A stretch of 42,847 nt of DNA from Bifidobacterium biavatii DSM 23969 (GCF_000741165.1 NZ_JGYN01000025.1:1-42847), one strand, 5' to 3'; shown: positions 1 to 8,561, counted from the first letter of the stretch. Numbers and translations: made by a program. Notes: generated by a model not told the origin, from the sequence alone.

Positions 1-1692
1 GGCGCTGCCGCCCGGCGCGCGGCGATGGCCCCGCCGATTCAGGCGATGAACGAAACCGTGAATCCGGAAAAGCCGGTGTGGCCTCGCGGCGTGGCGGGCG
101 TGCTGATGATCGCGTGCGGCGCGCTCGCATGGCTGTTCTGCTGGCGCATCGCACTGGCGAAGGCGGACAACACCGTACCGATCTCGCCGTGGCATTGGCT
201 GAACGATTGGAGCACGCCGCTCGGCACCGGCTGGCCACTCGGCGTGGGCGCCGGGCTGATCGTGATCGGCGTGATCGTGCTCTCCCCCGCGCTGGTGGGG
301 CCCGCGGGCGCAATACTCGGCTGGATTCCGGCGCACGTGTTCACGGTGACCGGCCGATTGGCGACGCGCAACCTGTCGCGCGGCAAGCGACGCACGGCGA
401 ACACGGCGGCCGCGTTGTTCGTCGGCGTCGCGATCGTCAGCTGCCTGTCGGTCGTCGCCTCGTCGGCGAAGGCGTCGGTGACCGGCATCGTCGACTCCGG
501 TCTCACGTCGGACTTTTCGGCCATGTCCGTGGCGAACGGGCGCATCCCCGACGACGCGGTCAAGGCGATCGAGAACACGCAGGGCGTGGGATCCGTCTCG
601 CGTTCGCGCATGCTGCTCGGCGTCACGTACGGTTCCGGCAGCGACAAGACCACGGCGATGACGTTCGCCGAACAACCGTCGCTGTTCACCAATGTGTTCG
701 CGCCGGTCACGAACTCCGGCGACGCGGACAAGGCGCTGCGCGGCGGCGAACTGGTCGTCGGCATCACGGTCGCCAAGGACAACGGCTGGAAGGTCGGTGA
801 CACGGTCACGGTCAACGGCCGGCAGGTCGTCGTCGACAAGGAGGCGACCGCCAAGGCGCAGGCCGACTACCAGCAGCAGGTGCAGAGCAAGGTCGCCGCG
901 TTGCAGGCCGAGGCGCAACGGCTCATGGCCGCGGGCGACGCGGCCGGCGCGCAGTCCAAGATCGACGAAGCGAAGCAGGCGGGCGAGGACGCGCAGCACG
1001 TCGACCCGTCCACGCTCGTCAAGACGAAAACGCTCGACACGCATGTGAAGGCTCGGATCGGCGCGATCATCGAAAATTCCGTGTACCGTTCGATGGTGCT
1101 CATGAACGATGCGCTGGCGGGCAGGATCGCGAACGACTACACGATGTTCACGATCATGCTGTTCGTTAACGCGAAGGACGGCGAGGATCTCGCCGCACTC
1201 AAGAAGCGGCTCGTCGACGCGGTGAAGCCGTATTACGTGGTGAACGTGCAGGATCGCGAGGAGTTCAAGTCGACGATGAGCTCGATGGTCGACCAGATCC
1301 TCATCATCCTGTACGCGCTGCTCGCCCTGTCGATCGTGATCGCCGTGTTCGGCATCGTGAACACGCTGGCGCTGAGCGTGTCGGAGCGCACGCGCGAACT
1401 CGGCTTGCTGCGCGCGATCGGCACGTCGAACGGTCAGGTGCGCGGCATGCTCGCGATCGAGGCGTCGATGATCGCCGTGCTCGGCACGCTGATCGGCGTG
1501 GTCGTCGGCACGGCCGCGGGCGTGGTGATCCGGCAGGTGTACGAGTCGAACGGTTTGGAACGCCTGTCGATCCCGTGGGGACAGCTCGGCGCGTTCCTGC
1601 TGTGCTCGATCGTCGTCGGCGTCGTCGCGGCACTGCCGCCGGCCCGCCGCGCCCTCAAGGTCCCCGTCCTCGACGCCGTCGCCACCGACTAA
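1..1692 (+). CDS. FtsX/MacB-type ABC transporter permease, C-terminal part (5' end outside window)
   Basis: The frame is open from the first base, so the gene starts upstream; 563 residues are present. The first residues read Ala-Ala-Ala-Arg-Arg-Ala-Ala, like the Pro-x-Arg-Arg-Ala-Ala tail that ends an FtsX core domain. The visible part therefore looks like the second half of a duplicated FtsX permease. A membrane segment lies near residues 27-50 and another near 80-95. A large extracytoplasmic domain follows, with an Ala/Gln-rich coiled-coil-like stretch around residues 275-325. Three more membrane segments lie in the last 140 residues, including the typical Asn-Thr-Leu-Ala-Leu-Ser-Val-x-Glu-Arg-x-x-Glu-Leu-Gly-Leu-Leu-Arg motif. 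Such permeases work with a MacB-like ATPase in efflux or in lipid/lipoprotein handling. The ATPase is probably upstream; the substrate is unknown. Confidence 0.85.
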   Translation, partial: GAAARRAAMAPPIQAMNETVNPEKPVWPRGVAGVLMIACGALAWLFCWRIALAKADNTVPISPWHWLNDWSTPLGTGWPLGVGAGLIVIGVIVLSPALVGPAGAILGWIPAHVFTVTGRLATRNLSRGKRRTANTAAALFVGVAIVSCLSVVASSAKASVTGIVDSGLTSDFSAMSVANGRIPDDAVKAIENTQGVGSVSRSRMLLGVTYGSGSDKTTAMTFAEQPSLFTNVFAPVTNSGDADKALRGGELVVGITVAKDNGWKVGDTVTVNGRQVVVDKEATAKAQADYQQQVQSKVAALQAEAQRLMAAGDAAGAQSKIDEAKQAGEDAQHVDPSTLVKTKTLDTHVKARIGAIIENSVYRSMVLMNDALAGRIANDYTMFTIMLFVNAKDGEDLAALKKRLVDAVKPYYVVNVQDREEFKSTMSSMVDQILIILYALLALSIVIAVFGIVNTLALSVSERTRELGLLRAIGTSNGQVRGMLAIEASMIAVLGTLIGVVVGTAAGVVIRQVYESNGLERLSIPWGQLGAFLLCSIVVGVVAALPPARRALKVPVLDAVATD

Positions 1693-1761
1693 GGACCATT
1701 TCGATCGATATGACGCGTTCGCACGATTTCGGAATCGCGCTACGACGCTGGCGGAGCCTCG

Positions 1762-1862
1762 GCTCCCTCGGCTGAGGGAGCTGTCACGGCGTAGCCGTGA
1801 CTGAGGGAGCGTCGCGGCACGCCAGTGCCGCCAACAAGCACGGCATCGCGCGATAGCGCGAT
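1762..1862. repeat. Cluster of four consecutive perfect hairpins between convergent genes
   Basis: Four dyads follow one another: 1762-1781 (GCTCCCTC, loop GGCT, GAGGGAGC), 1783-1801 (GTCACGGC, loop GTA, GCCGTGAC), 1815-1830 (CGGCAC, loop GCCA, GTGCCG) and 1845-1862 (ATCGCGC, loop GATA, GCGCGAT). GAGGGAGC recurs at 1803-1810. The cluster fills the gap between two convergent genes and may stop transcription from both sides, although no long T tract follows. It has the look of a dispersed intergenic element; whether it recurs in the genome cannot be seen here. Confidence 0.6.
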
Positions 1863-1867
1863 TCCAT

Positions 1868-3004
1868 CTACCGGTTCTTGAAATAGGCGAAGAGCTGGCG
1901 CTCACGGGTGAGCAGGATCGCAACGAACCCGCCGAGCAGGAGCCCCGCGAATCCGGCCGCGGGCACGCGCAGCAGCGTGTCGTACAGTGCTGGAGCGTTC
2001 GCGGGATCGCACGTCAGCCACACCCATGCCGCGAGCGGCGAGCACAGCAACATCGCCAGAAGCGCGGCGGCGAACAGTTCGAGCAGCACCTGCAGCACCA
2101 GCACGCCCTTGGGCAGCCCCGCGTGCAGTGCGGACGCGAATTCAAGCCGGCGCACGCGAATCATCACGAAGCCGAGTGCGAACGCGACCACGAGCATGAC
2201 CCACGGAGCGAACGCCGTGAGCCGCTCGTTGAACAGGTTCGCCGAGGGCGGCGTGCTGCCGAACCGCGTGTTGAGCTGGCTGACCTGCGGACGCTGCTCC
2301 TTGCTGGTGACATTCGCGGCGAGATAGACGAGCGTATCGATGCTGTCCGGCACGGGCCACGTGCGCACCATGCACACGTCGAACGGTTGCGCGGAGTTGA
2401 CCGGTTCGAGCACGGCGTACGAATACTGGCTGTCGCGCCCGTCGTCCGGATACTCGTAGACGCCGCGCACGCGCACCCGCCCGGAGCCTTTCAACGCCAT
2501 CGTGCGCCCGGCTTGCGCGCCGAGCGCGTCCGCCACGTCCGAGGACAGGATGACGCCCATGCCGTCGCCGTCGTCGGCGAGCGCCGGCGAGAACAGGCCG
2601 ACCGCGCCGGGCGTGGTTTCGTAGGTGGGGATGCCGGTGGACGGCAGGGTCGCGAACGTGATCTTGCGGTCCGCCTGACGCAATGCGCCGGCCGCCTGTA
2701 CGCCGTTGACGCCGGCAAGGCCCTCGCATGCGGCGCCATCGATGCCGTGCCGCAGGGTGATCGTGACCGTGGCCGCGCCGGATTGCGCATACGTGCGCGA
2801 CTCGTTGATGAGCCGGTTGGTCTGGGCGAGGTCCATGCCGAACAGGAGCGCGATGCCGAGAGCCAGCACGAGCGTGGCCGCGAACGTATGGCTGGTGCCG
2901 GAGACGATGCTGCGCCACGCTTCGCGCGCGGCGATACGCGCCTTGACCCGCGCGATCTGCCGCGACGGGCGCGCGTCATGCGATGACGAGGATGGTTCCG
3001 TCAT
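1868..3004 (-). CDS. FtsX-type ABC transporter permease (378 aa)
   Basis: This is the membrane subunit of the transporter whose ATPase lies directly upstream (16 nt gap). A membrane segment sits near residues 40-60, followed by an extracytoplasmic domain of about 200 residues. Three membrane segments lie in the C-terminal third (about 265-285, 300-330 and 345-365). That is the four-helix FtsX/MacB layout, but the sequence is divergent. The ATG at 3004 is preceded by a strong AGGAAAGGAGG; an earlier in-frame ATG at 3043 lies inside the ATPase gene and was not chosen. Order on the strand is adaptor, ATPase, permease, a tripartite MacAB-like set. The substrate is unknown; peptide or antimicrobial export, or envelope stress relief, are possibilities. 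Confidence 0.8.
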   Translation of the reverse strand: MTEPSSSSHDARPSRQIARVKARIAAREAWRSIVSGTSHTFAATLVLALGIALLFGMDLAQTNRLINESRTYAQSGAATVTITLRHGIDGAACEGLAGVNGVQAAGALRQADRKITFATLPSTGIPTYETTPGAVGLFSPALADDGDGMGVILSSDVADALGAQAGRTMALKGSGRVRVRGVYEYPDDGRDSQYSYAVLEPVNSAQPFDVCMVRTWPVPDSIDTLVYLAANVTSKEQRPQVSQLNTRFGSTPPSANLFNERLTAFAPWVMLVVAFALGFVMIRVRRLEFASALHAGLPKGVLVLQVLLELFAAALLAMLLCSPLAAWVWLTCDPANAPALYDTLLRVPAAGFAGLLLGGFVAILLTRERQLFAYFKNR

Positions 3005-3020
3005 GCCCTTGCCTCCTTTC

Positions 3021-3629
3021 CTACTGGTATCGTTCGAGGTCAATGACGTCGCTGGCCGCGTCGCGCGTGCGGTGGTCGTGCGTGGCGACGACCACGATCA
3101 TGCCGGAGCGCGACAACGCGCCCAGATACTGGTCGACCGCGTCGGCCGTGCGCATGTCCAGTTGGGCGGTCGGCTCGTCGACCAGGAGCAGGTCAGCGTT
3201 CGTCGCGACGCCGCGCGCGAGCATCAATCGTTGGGCTTCCCCGCCGGACAGTTCGCCGAACCGTTTGCCGGCCGATTCGGACAGGCCGAAACGGTCCAAC
3301 TGTTCCAACGCCAGACGTTCGGCCGTCGCAATGTCATATCCCTGGCCCAAGTACGGCAGGGTGACGTGATCCAACGCGGTGCGCCGGGCCACGCCGACCG
3401 GGTTCTGGAACACCCAACTGACCTTGCGCACGCCCCGGCGCACGACCTCGCCCTCGCTCGGCGTCTGCCAGCCCGCGATGATCGACAGCAGCGTGCTCTT
3501 GCCCGAACCGGACGGACCGACCAGCGCGTATACGCGCTCCGGCAACAGGGTCAGCGTGATGCCCCGAAACAGGCGCGTCCTCTCCCCGAACGCATGGCCC
3601 ACATCCTTGAGTTCCACCACGGGTCCCAT
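3021..3629 (-). CDS. ABC transporter ATP-binding protein, MacB/LolD type (202 aa)
   Basis: ATPase of the tripartite transporter. Walker A is GPSGSGKST near residues 39-47, the signature is LSGGEAQRLMLARG near 128-141, and Walker B with its catalytic Glu is LLLVDEPTAQLD just after; a switch His follows in VVATHDH. At 202 residues it is a bare nucleotide-binding domain, short for the LolD/MacB group. It starts 4 nt after the adaptor stop codon, with AGGTG as ribosome site, and is followed at 16 nt by the permease, so the three are almost certainly one operon. No fused membrane part is present. Confidence 0.93.
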   Translation of the reverse strand: MGPVVELKDVGHAFGERTRLFRGITLTLLPERVYALVGPSGSGKSTLLSIIAGWQTPSEGEVVRRGVRKVSWVFQNPVGVARRTALDHVTLPYLGQGYDIATAERLALEQLDRFGLSESAGKRFGELSGGEAQRLMLARGVATNADLLLVDEPTAQLDMRTADAVDQYLGALSRSGMIVVVATHDHRTRDAASDVIDLERYQ

Positions 3630-3633
3630 GGCG

Positions 3634-4785
3634 TCACCTGCACGGTTGCGCGTCGTCGCCCGGCGCGATGTCGACCCGGCCGAGCGAGTCCGCGTCCACG
3701 GTGATTTTCGTCTTGCCCAGTTCGGACGCGATGATCGTGGCCGGCACCGGCTTGCCGTCGGACGCGACGCAACCCGTCTCCCCCGTCACGTCGTACAGGG
3801 CGGACGGCGGCACCTCCCACACGTTCAACGGTGTTTTCAGCACCCACTTGAACGTGACCGACAATGATCCCGGCATGCTGCCGCCGTCCGAGACGCCCGC
3901 GGAATCGGATCCGCCGGACGCCATACCGCTGCCGGAGGCCATGCCCGCCTGCGTTTTCGCCACCAGATACTCGTTGCTCGACATGATCGCGTCCAGCTCG
4001 CCGGCATCGGTGATCGCCGTCGTGTCAGCGGGCAGGTCGAAACGCTGGTCGCCCACGACGATCACGCGATCGCCGGCCACCGCCTGCGTGTTGGGCAGGC
4101 TCACCGCCGCGCTGGTCGGCGTCGCCCCGGTGGAGAACAGTTCCGCGCCGGGTGTGACGTTCTGCCCGACCTTCGCCGTGCACGCGGCTATGGGAGCGGA
4201 CGTTTGGCTGAGCCAGACGAAGTTCGCCGGGCCGATCGTCCATCCGGTCTCCTCGGCGAGCGCTTTGGCTCCGACCGACTGGGCGAGCGCGTTGTAGGCG
4301 ACGATCGTGTCCCATGTCATCGTGTCGGTGTTCGGTGCGGCATAGCCCAATCGGATCAGTTCGCGGTTCAACGCCGCCGCATCGCGCCCGCTCATGCCCG
4401 ACTTGAGTTCGCGGTACATCGGCACGTCGGTGTGCAGTATCAGCTGGCCGACCTCGTCGATCGCATACAGGCTCGACCCGGATTGCGCGGTCATGCCGGG
4501 CGCGCACGAACTGCCGGTGACCGTGCCCGCTCCGACGGACGTCACGGACTGGCCCGTGCCCGACGAAACCGTCACCGTCGCGTCGCGCGAATCGTCGTAT
4601 TGGCCCGACACGGGGTCGACCGTCCCGCCCTTCGCCGTCGACACCAGCGTGGGCGGAATCATGCTTTTCGTCAACAGAAATCCTCCCGCCACGCCGCACG
4701 AGGCCAGCACCAATCCGACCAGCACCATCACGGACACCGTCACCGGCGTACCACCGTCACGCCGTTTACCTATACAAAACCCCAT
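3634..4785 (-). CDS. Membrane-anchored HlyD-like adaptor with peptidoglycan-binding-like domain (383 aa)
   Basis: Probable extracytoplasmic adaptor of the ABC transporter encoded downstream. A basic N-terminus leads to one membrane segment around residues 15-38; the rest would face the cell wall. Residues about 115-165 (MYRELKSGMSGRDAAALNRELIRLGY) resemble the peptidoglycan-binding-domain insert seen in actinobacterial HlyD-type adaptors. Barrel-sandwich-like segments follow, such as GQNVTPGAELFS. A Gly/Ser-rich stretch near residues 285-310 looks like a flexible linker. A GAGGGGGTG ribosome site precedes the ATG. It is first of three tightly spaced genes. Assignment rests on domain order and context. 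Confidence 0.75.
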   Translation of the reverse strand: MGFCIGKRRDGGTPVTVSVMVLVGLVLASCGVAGGFLLTKSMIPPTLVSTAKGGTVDPVSGQYDDSRDATVTVSSGTGQSVTSVGAGTVTGSSCAPGMTAQSGSSLYAIDEVGQLILHTDVPMYRELKSGMSGRDAAALNRELIRLGYAAPNTDTMTWDTIVAYNALAQSVGAKALAEETGWTIGPANFVWLSQTSAPIAACTAKVGQNVTPGAELFSTGATPTSAAVSLPNTQAVAGDRVIVVGDQRFDLPADTTAITDAGELDAIMSSNEYLVAKTQAGMASGSGMASGGSDSAGVSDGGSMPGSLSVTFKWVLKTPLNVWEVPPSALYDVTGETGCVASDGKPVPATIIASELGKTKITVDADSLGRVDIAPGDDAQPCR

Positions 4786-4894
4786 GACACCCCCTCACCA
4801 CCACACTGTCCCCGGCACGGCCCATTCCGCACCGGTTCTTCTATGCTATGCCAACGAACGTCATGACGCGCCTTGCGTGGCTTTCCTCGCATCG

Positions 4895-5197
4895 TCAATG
4901 ATGTATGGGGTCTGTGGAACATGATTGCCATAATGCACCTTGCTTCGCATCATATTGCGGGTCAGACGCATCCGAATAGCGACCGTATGCTTTATCCCAT
5001 GACGTTTCGGAATGATCTCCTTTGGCTTTTCTGGCGTTGTTCTCATCAAACATTTGGAGGAATTCCGTACTGGTCATGCTCTCATCCACCAGGCCGTTAC
5101 GTTGCAGGCATCGAAAGATCTCCTGTTGAAATTCCTTATCGGAAAGATGTTCCGGTGATAATCGGTCTTGTCGACCAACGCTCACACACCAAATCAC
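4895..5197 (-). pseudogene. Truncated lipoprotein paralogue, C-terminal remnant (100 codons)
   Basis: The frame opens with a GTG directly after the TGA of the upstream lipoprotein gene (stop 5198-5200). It encodes IFRCLQRNGLVDESMT, then Tyr/Asp-rich sequence and a final Cys. This matches the C-terminal third of the lipoprotein at 6219-6857 (IFDCLQRKGLIDRSIT, then a Tyr-Asp-Pro-Gln stretch and a Cys). No signal peptide, lipobox or N-terminal Cys-Met-x(3)-Gly-Tyr block is present, so it looks like the tail of a duplicated lipoprotein whose front half was lost. Reinitiation after the upstream stop could still give a cytoplasmic 100-residue protein. Confidence 0.6.
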
Positions 5198-6172
5198 TCA
5201 CGATTGCGGCGCTGCCGTGATGGCGACGTGGGTACGGAGGTATTCGTCGATGGCGGTCAATCCGCTGGTGTCGCCTTGTTTGATCTGGGCGACGAGCCGG
5301 TCGTAGTCCACGGTGCCGCCCGACTGCATTTCGGTCATGGCTCGCGCGTCTTCCTGTGAGACCGAGTCGGGATCGGTGACCGCTATATATGCCCAGTACT
5401 TGACCCACAACTGTATGGGGAATCCGTTGATGTTCTTCGTTTCGATCAGTTTCTCGCTGGGATCCCCAGGGTCTTCGGACCACGACATAACGACGTGGCA
5501 TAGTTCGAGGTCCGTCCTATCCCTGCCGGAGAGGTAGGCGTGCACGGTCGAATCGAGCACGTAGCTGATGTCCCATGCGTCCGGCATCGTGACCCGGTAG
5601 ATGGGATATTCGATGACTTTTTGAGTCATGAGAAGATTCCCGTATTGCCATACGATGTCTAATGCCCCATTGCTGCGTCTCTGGTACACCCTGTACTGAC
5701 CGGCGGTTTGCGTTTCCCACTCAGCTGGTGCGTCTGCAGGATCGGAGGTTTTGCCGAGCTGCAGGATCCTGTCCATGCACGATCGTGTCTCGTCGACGAT
5801 GTTGCCGGTAGCCGTTTCGGCATGCAGCCATATGCGCGTGTGATCCTCGGAACGTTGCCATGACACAGTATTGGCATTCGTGTTCCTGGGTTCGCACTCG
5901 AGCCATACGCGGTCGAGCCCGGTGTCGATGGTGGTCGAGGCCGGCTTGTCGGTCTTCCACGTGCCGACTACTGGGTCCTCAAGCGTGTGGTCCTTCCGTT
6001 TCGGGCTGGCGTATCTCGCCAATGGGCCGGCGTTCGTGTCCGTTCCGGCAGTCACATCCGGTGGTGACGGTGCGTCGCCACCGGCGTCCGACGACGAACA
6101 GCCGGACAATCCGCACGTTAACATCAGCATTATTATCAATCCGGCTGCCAGTTTCCTCATTGAGCGCTTCAT
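5198..6172 (-). CDS. Putative lipoprotein of unknown function (324 aa)
   Basis: The ATG at 6172 follows TAGGAG at good spacing. It gives a classic lipoprotein signal peptide: Lys/Arg-rich start, hydrophobic core at residues 8-22 and lipobox LSGC with Cys25. An earlier in-frame ATG at 6307 would bury this signal and lies in the preceding gene, so it was rejected. The mature part has no recognised domain. It is polar, rich in Trp and Asp, with WLECEPRN near residue 87 and a paired Cys near 120 (ETRSCMDRIL). It sits between a lipoprotein of the Cys-Met-x(3)-Gly-Tyr family and the remnant of another, upstream of the transporter operon. A role on the outer face of the membrane with that transporter is inference. 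Confidence 0.7.
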   Translation of the reverse strand: MKRSMRKLAAGLIIMLMLTCGLSGCSSSDAGGDAPSPPDVTAGTDTNAGPLARYASPKRKDHTLEDPVVGTWKTDKPASTTIDTGLDRVWLECEPRNTNANTVSWQRSEDHTRIWLHAETATGNIVDETRSCMDRILQLGKTSDPADAPAEWETQTAGQYRVYQRRSNGALDIVWQYGNLLMTQKVIEYPIYRVTMPDAWDISYVLDSTVHAYLSGRDRTDLELCHVVMSWSEDPGDPSEKLIETKNINGFPIQLWVKYWAYIAVTDPDSVSQEDARAMTEMQSGGTVDYDRLVAQIKQGDTSGLTAIDEYLRTHVAITAAPQS

Positions 6173-6218
6173 TGTGTCTCCTACGATTTGACGGTTATGA
6201 GTAACAGCGCGTTCGCCG

Positions 6219-6857
6219 TTACTGTCGGGAAGCTGCAGCGCATTGCTGGAATGTTTGCGCCTGCTGCGGGTCGTAGTCGAGGCTGCTGGGATCCTCGTAT
6301 CGTTCAAATAGCTTGTCGCGCAGGCTCATGTCTCCGCTCTTGATGGAGTTCCAGTACTCGTCGAATGTAATCGACCTATCGATGAGGCCCTTGCGTTGAA
6401 GACAATCAAAGATCGGTTCGCTGGGATTCTTGTGTTCGGGGTTGTTACGTATCTGCCGTGCGAGTTCCAGCAATGGATCGAATCCGGTGGACCTGCCGCA
6501 CTTTTCCTTGGCTTGATTGGATTCCTGTCCGGTTGCGTTCCGTGTCCGCTCGGTGCTGTTGACTGCTTCTCCGCCGTCGCCTTTGTCGATGTAGGTCCAT
6601 TCGTAGCCGAGGTCGGCCATGCACTTGGTCATGTCGGATTCGATCTGGGCCTGTTCGGCGTCGTCGATGACCCCGTCTTCAAGCACCTTGCGCACGGTCT
6701 CGTTATCAGACTCGTCGCGTACCCGCTGCAGGGAAGCACCCCACGGGCCGGAAAACGGATCGGTCTGACCACTGTCAGACTCAGACCGCATGGCGCAGCC
6801 GGAGCACGCCAACACTGTAACAAGCGACAACAACGCCGCCATTCTTCTCCGCCCCAT
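6219..6857 (-). CDS. Putative lipoprotein, Cys-Met-x(3)-Gly-Tyr family (212 aa)
   Basis: Signal peptide of about 17-20 residues with candidate lipid-modified Cys18 (VLAC) or Cys21 (CSGC). The mature part carries a helical Asp/Glu-rich block ending in KCMADLGYEW, then a Cys after a Gln/Ala/Lys segment, then NPSEPIFDCLQRKGLIDRSIT, and a last Cys near the C-terminus. That leaves four spaced cysteines that could form two disulfides outside the cell. The same plan (CM-x(3)-GY, then CL-x-R, then Cys) occurs in the three lipoproteins at 29521-34378, so all belong to one loose family. GAGGTG precedes the ATG. Function unknown. First gene of the minus-strand cluster that ends with the ABC transporter. 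Confidence 0.72.
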   Translation of the reverse strand: MGRRRMAALLSLVTVLACSGCAMRSESDSGQTDPFSGPWGASLQRVRDESDNETVRKVLEDGVIDDAEQAQIESDMTKCMADLGYEWTYIDKGDGGEAVNSTERTRNATGQESNQAKEKCGRSTGFDPLLELARQIRNNPEHKNPSEPIFDCLQRKGLIDRSITFDEYWNSIKSGDMSLRDKLFERYEDPSSLDYDPQQAQTFQQCAAASRQ

Positions 6858-7160
6858 CGCCGTTCACCTCGATCATGATTCCGGACCGCACACGATCCCT
6901 GCGAGAACCCATCTCATCGTCATCTCGTCATTGAGGAATGCATCGCGCCGCTCATGGCGATGAACATTCAGACAAGGGCCAACATCGCCCTTGGAGACAT
7001 AGTCCATATCCGTACGAGCATATGGAACCGGCCCCCGCAGCCTCCGGTAGGAACCAGTCTACTGCCCCATGCCAACAACACGCAAAAGCCAAGCTTGCCG
7101 GGGATCCGAAAGCTCTGGCGTAGGATGGAATAGTCCATCCGACAGCCGAAGGAGGCCATC
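6858..7160. other. Divergent intergenic region, 303 bp
   Basis: It separates the lipoprotein (-) from the SH3-like protein (+). It holds a small dyad, CAAGGGC/GCCCTTG with a 7-nt loop, at about 6972-6992. A weak promoter candidate for the plus gene is TTGCCG at 7095-7100 and TAGGAT at 7121-7126, but the 20-bp spacing is long. GAAGGAGG lies just before the ATG at 7161. No coding frame or repeat that I can support is present, and no clear promoter for the minus gene. Confidence 0.35.
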
Positions 7161-7412
7161 ATGCCCATTCCCAATGAGATTCCGGCCCATGCGCGCGTGG
7201 TCGTGCGCGTGTCGGAAGGCGTCGATCCGGTCGATCGTCGTATGAAATACCGCGACTATGTGGGGCATGTGCGCTCGTGGGACGGGCATCGTCTCGAACT
7301 GACGCGCGACGCGGCCGCCAACGGCTCGCGCCCCGAACAGAACGTCACCATCGATGCCGATACGATCATCACGCTGAAACCCGTCCCCGAGCGCAACTTC
7401 ACCCGTCCCTGA
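7161..7412 (+). CDS. Small SH3-like domain protein (83 aa)
   Basis: A strong GAAGGAGG lies 5-6 nt before the ATG. The sequence runs from ARVVVRV through a polar loop to GHVRSWDG, LELTRDA, VTIDADTIITLKPVP. This order of short beta strands resembles the SH3-like N-terminal domain found in front of actinobacterial GNAT acetyltransferases of the Rv0428c type (VVVR ... LG-x-LV ... V-x-KP-VP). Here the domain stands alone, with no acetyltransferase part. It is monocistronic, followed by a convergent tyrA. A binding or regulatory role is inference; no catalytic residues are evident. Confidence 0.7.
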   Translation: MPIPNEIPAHARVVVRVSEGVDPVDRRMKYRDYVGHVRSWDGHRLELTRDAAANGSRPEQNVTIDADTIITLKPVPERNFTRP

Positions 7413-7466
7413 CGGCATTGCGGCCTGTCGGCACTGCGGTCGGCGCATCGCGTGCGGATGCGACCG

Positions 7467-8561
7467 CTAGACGGCGGAACGCACCTGCACACACACGGCA
7501 TGGTCGCCGGCGAATCCGATGACGTGTTCGCCGCGGCGCGCCGACGCGAGCAGTTCGGTCTGCCAGTGCGACGGATCGAACGCGACGTCGCGTTCCTCGT
7601 ACCGCACGTCGTCGGAACGCTGCATCATCTTGTAGTCGCGGAACGGCTGTCCGTCGGCGAAGAACCGGGTCATCGCGCCGTCGTCGCCGTCGCGCAGCGC
7701 ATCGGCCACGGCCGTGAGCCGTCCGGCCATCGCACGCAGCAATGATTCGACGTTCGCGGCATCCTCGTCGACCATCGCGCGCGTGCGGTTCGGATCGGTG
7801 AGCGCGACGCGCGTCATGTCGCGCCACGAGCCTGCAGCGAGCGCGGCAGCGATGTTGCGGTTCGGATCGTCGACGAGCTGGTTGATGAGCGCCGTGGCGA
7901 CGACGTGCGGCATGTGCGAGATGAGCGCGGCAGCCTGATCGTGCACCGTGTCGTCGAGCACGATGATGCGGTTACCCGCGCCCGAGACGATCAGGTTCGC
8001 GACGTCGCGGAACCGCTCGTACGACGTGTCGTCGCGCACGGTGACGGCCCACAGCGCGTCGTCGTAGAGCGCCGGATCGGCGGCCTGCCAGCCGGACAGT
8101 TCGTTGCCGGCCATCGGGTGCGCGCCGACGTAGCACTCCCCCAGTCCTGCCGCTTCGACCTGCTCGCGCACCATGCCCTTGACGCTGCCCACATCGGTGA
8201 GCGTGGTCGCGGCCGGGTCGAGCACGGGTTTCAGTTCCGCGAGGATCGCCGGCATGGCCTTGAGCGGATTGCACAGGACGATCACGCGCGGCTTGGCCGC
8301 GGCCAGTTGCGCGAGCGACGCGACGCAGCGGATGCCGTCGGCCTCGGCCTGCGCGTACGGATGGTCGCGATGGTTCCATGCAATGACGTGCAGGCCGCGT
8401 GCGGCGAGACGCCGGGCGAGCGAGCCGCCGATCAGGCCGAGTCCGACGATGCCGACGGTCATGTCGGCGACCGTCTTGTCGGCGATTGTCTTGTCGGCGA
8501 CGGTCTCACGATCATCAGCGGCCGCGGTTCCCGTCGTCGAACCGTTCGTCTTGTCTACCAC
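7467..8561 (-). CDS. tyrA: Prephenate dehydrogenase (364 aa, GTG start)
   Basis: Oxidative decarboxylation of prephenate to 4-hydroxyphenylpyruvate for tyrosine, in the cytoplasm. The Rossmann motif GLGLIGGS is at about residues 40-47 and the family motif HPMAGNE is near 131; a helical dimerisation part follows (HDQAAALISHMPHVVA). The GTG at 8561 follows AAAGGAA and overlaps the pheA stop by 7 nt, indicating coupled translation. A later ATG at 8462 would start just before the Rossmann fold but has no ribosome site. The chosen start gives a 33-residue hydrophilic leader containing three 15-bp tandem repeats (TVADK, TIADK, TVADM). No ACT domain is visible after the dehydrogenase part. Confidence 0.93.
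   Translation of the reverse strand: MVDKTNGSTTGTAAADDRETVADKTIADKTVADMTVGIVGLGLIGGSLARRLAARGLHVIAWNHRDHPYAQAEADGIRCVASLAQLAAAKPRVIVLCNPLKAMPAILAELKPVLDPAATTLTDVGSVKGMVREQVEAAGLGECYVGAHPMAGNELSGWQAADPALYDDALWAVTVRDDTSYERFRDVANLIVSGAGNRIIVLDDTVHDQAAALISHMPHVVATALINQLVDDPNRNIAAALAAGSWRDMTRVALTDPNRTRAMVDEDAANVESLLRAMAGRLTAVADALRDGDDGAMTRFFADGQPFRDYKMMQRSDDVRYEERDVAFDPSHWQTELLASARRGEHVIGFAGDHAVCVQVRSAV
8460..8504 (-). repeat. Three 15-bp tandem repeats inside the 5' end of tyrA
   Basis: Three near-identical 15-mers encode TVADK, TIADK and TVADM (tyrA residues 20-34), just ahead of the nucleotide-binding fold. The unit is a multiple of three, so copy-number slips would keep the frame. Confidence 0.8.
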
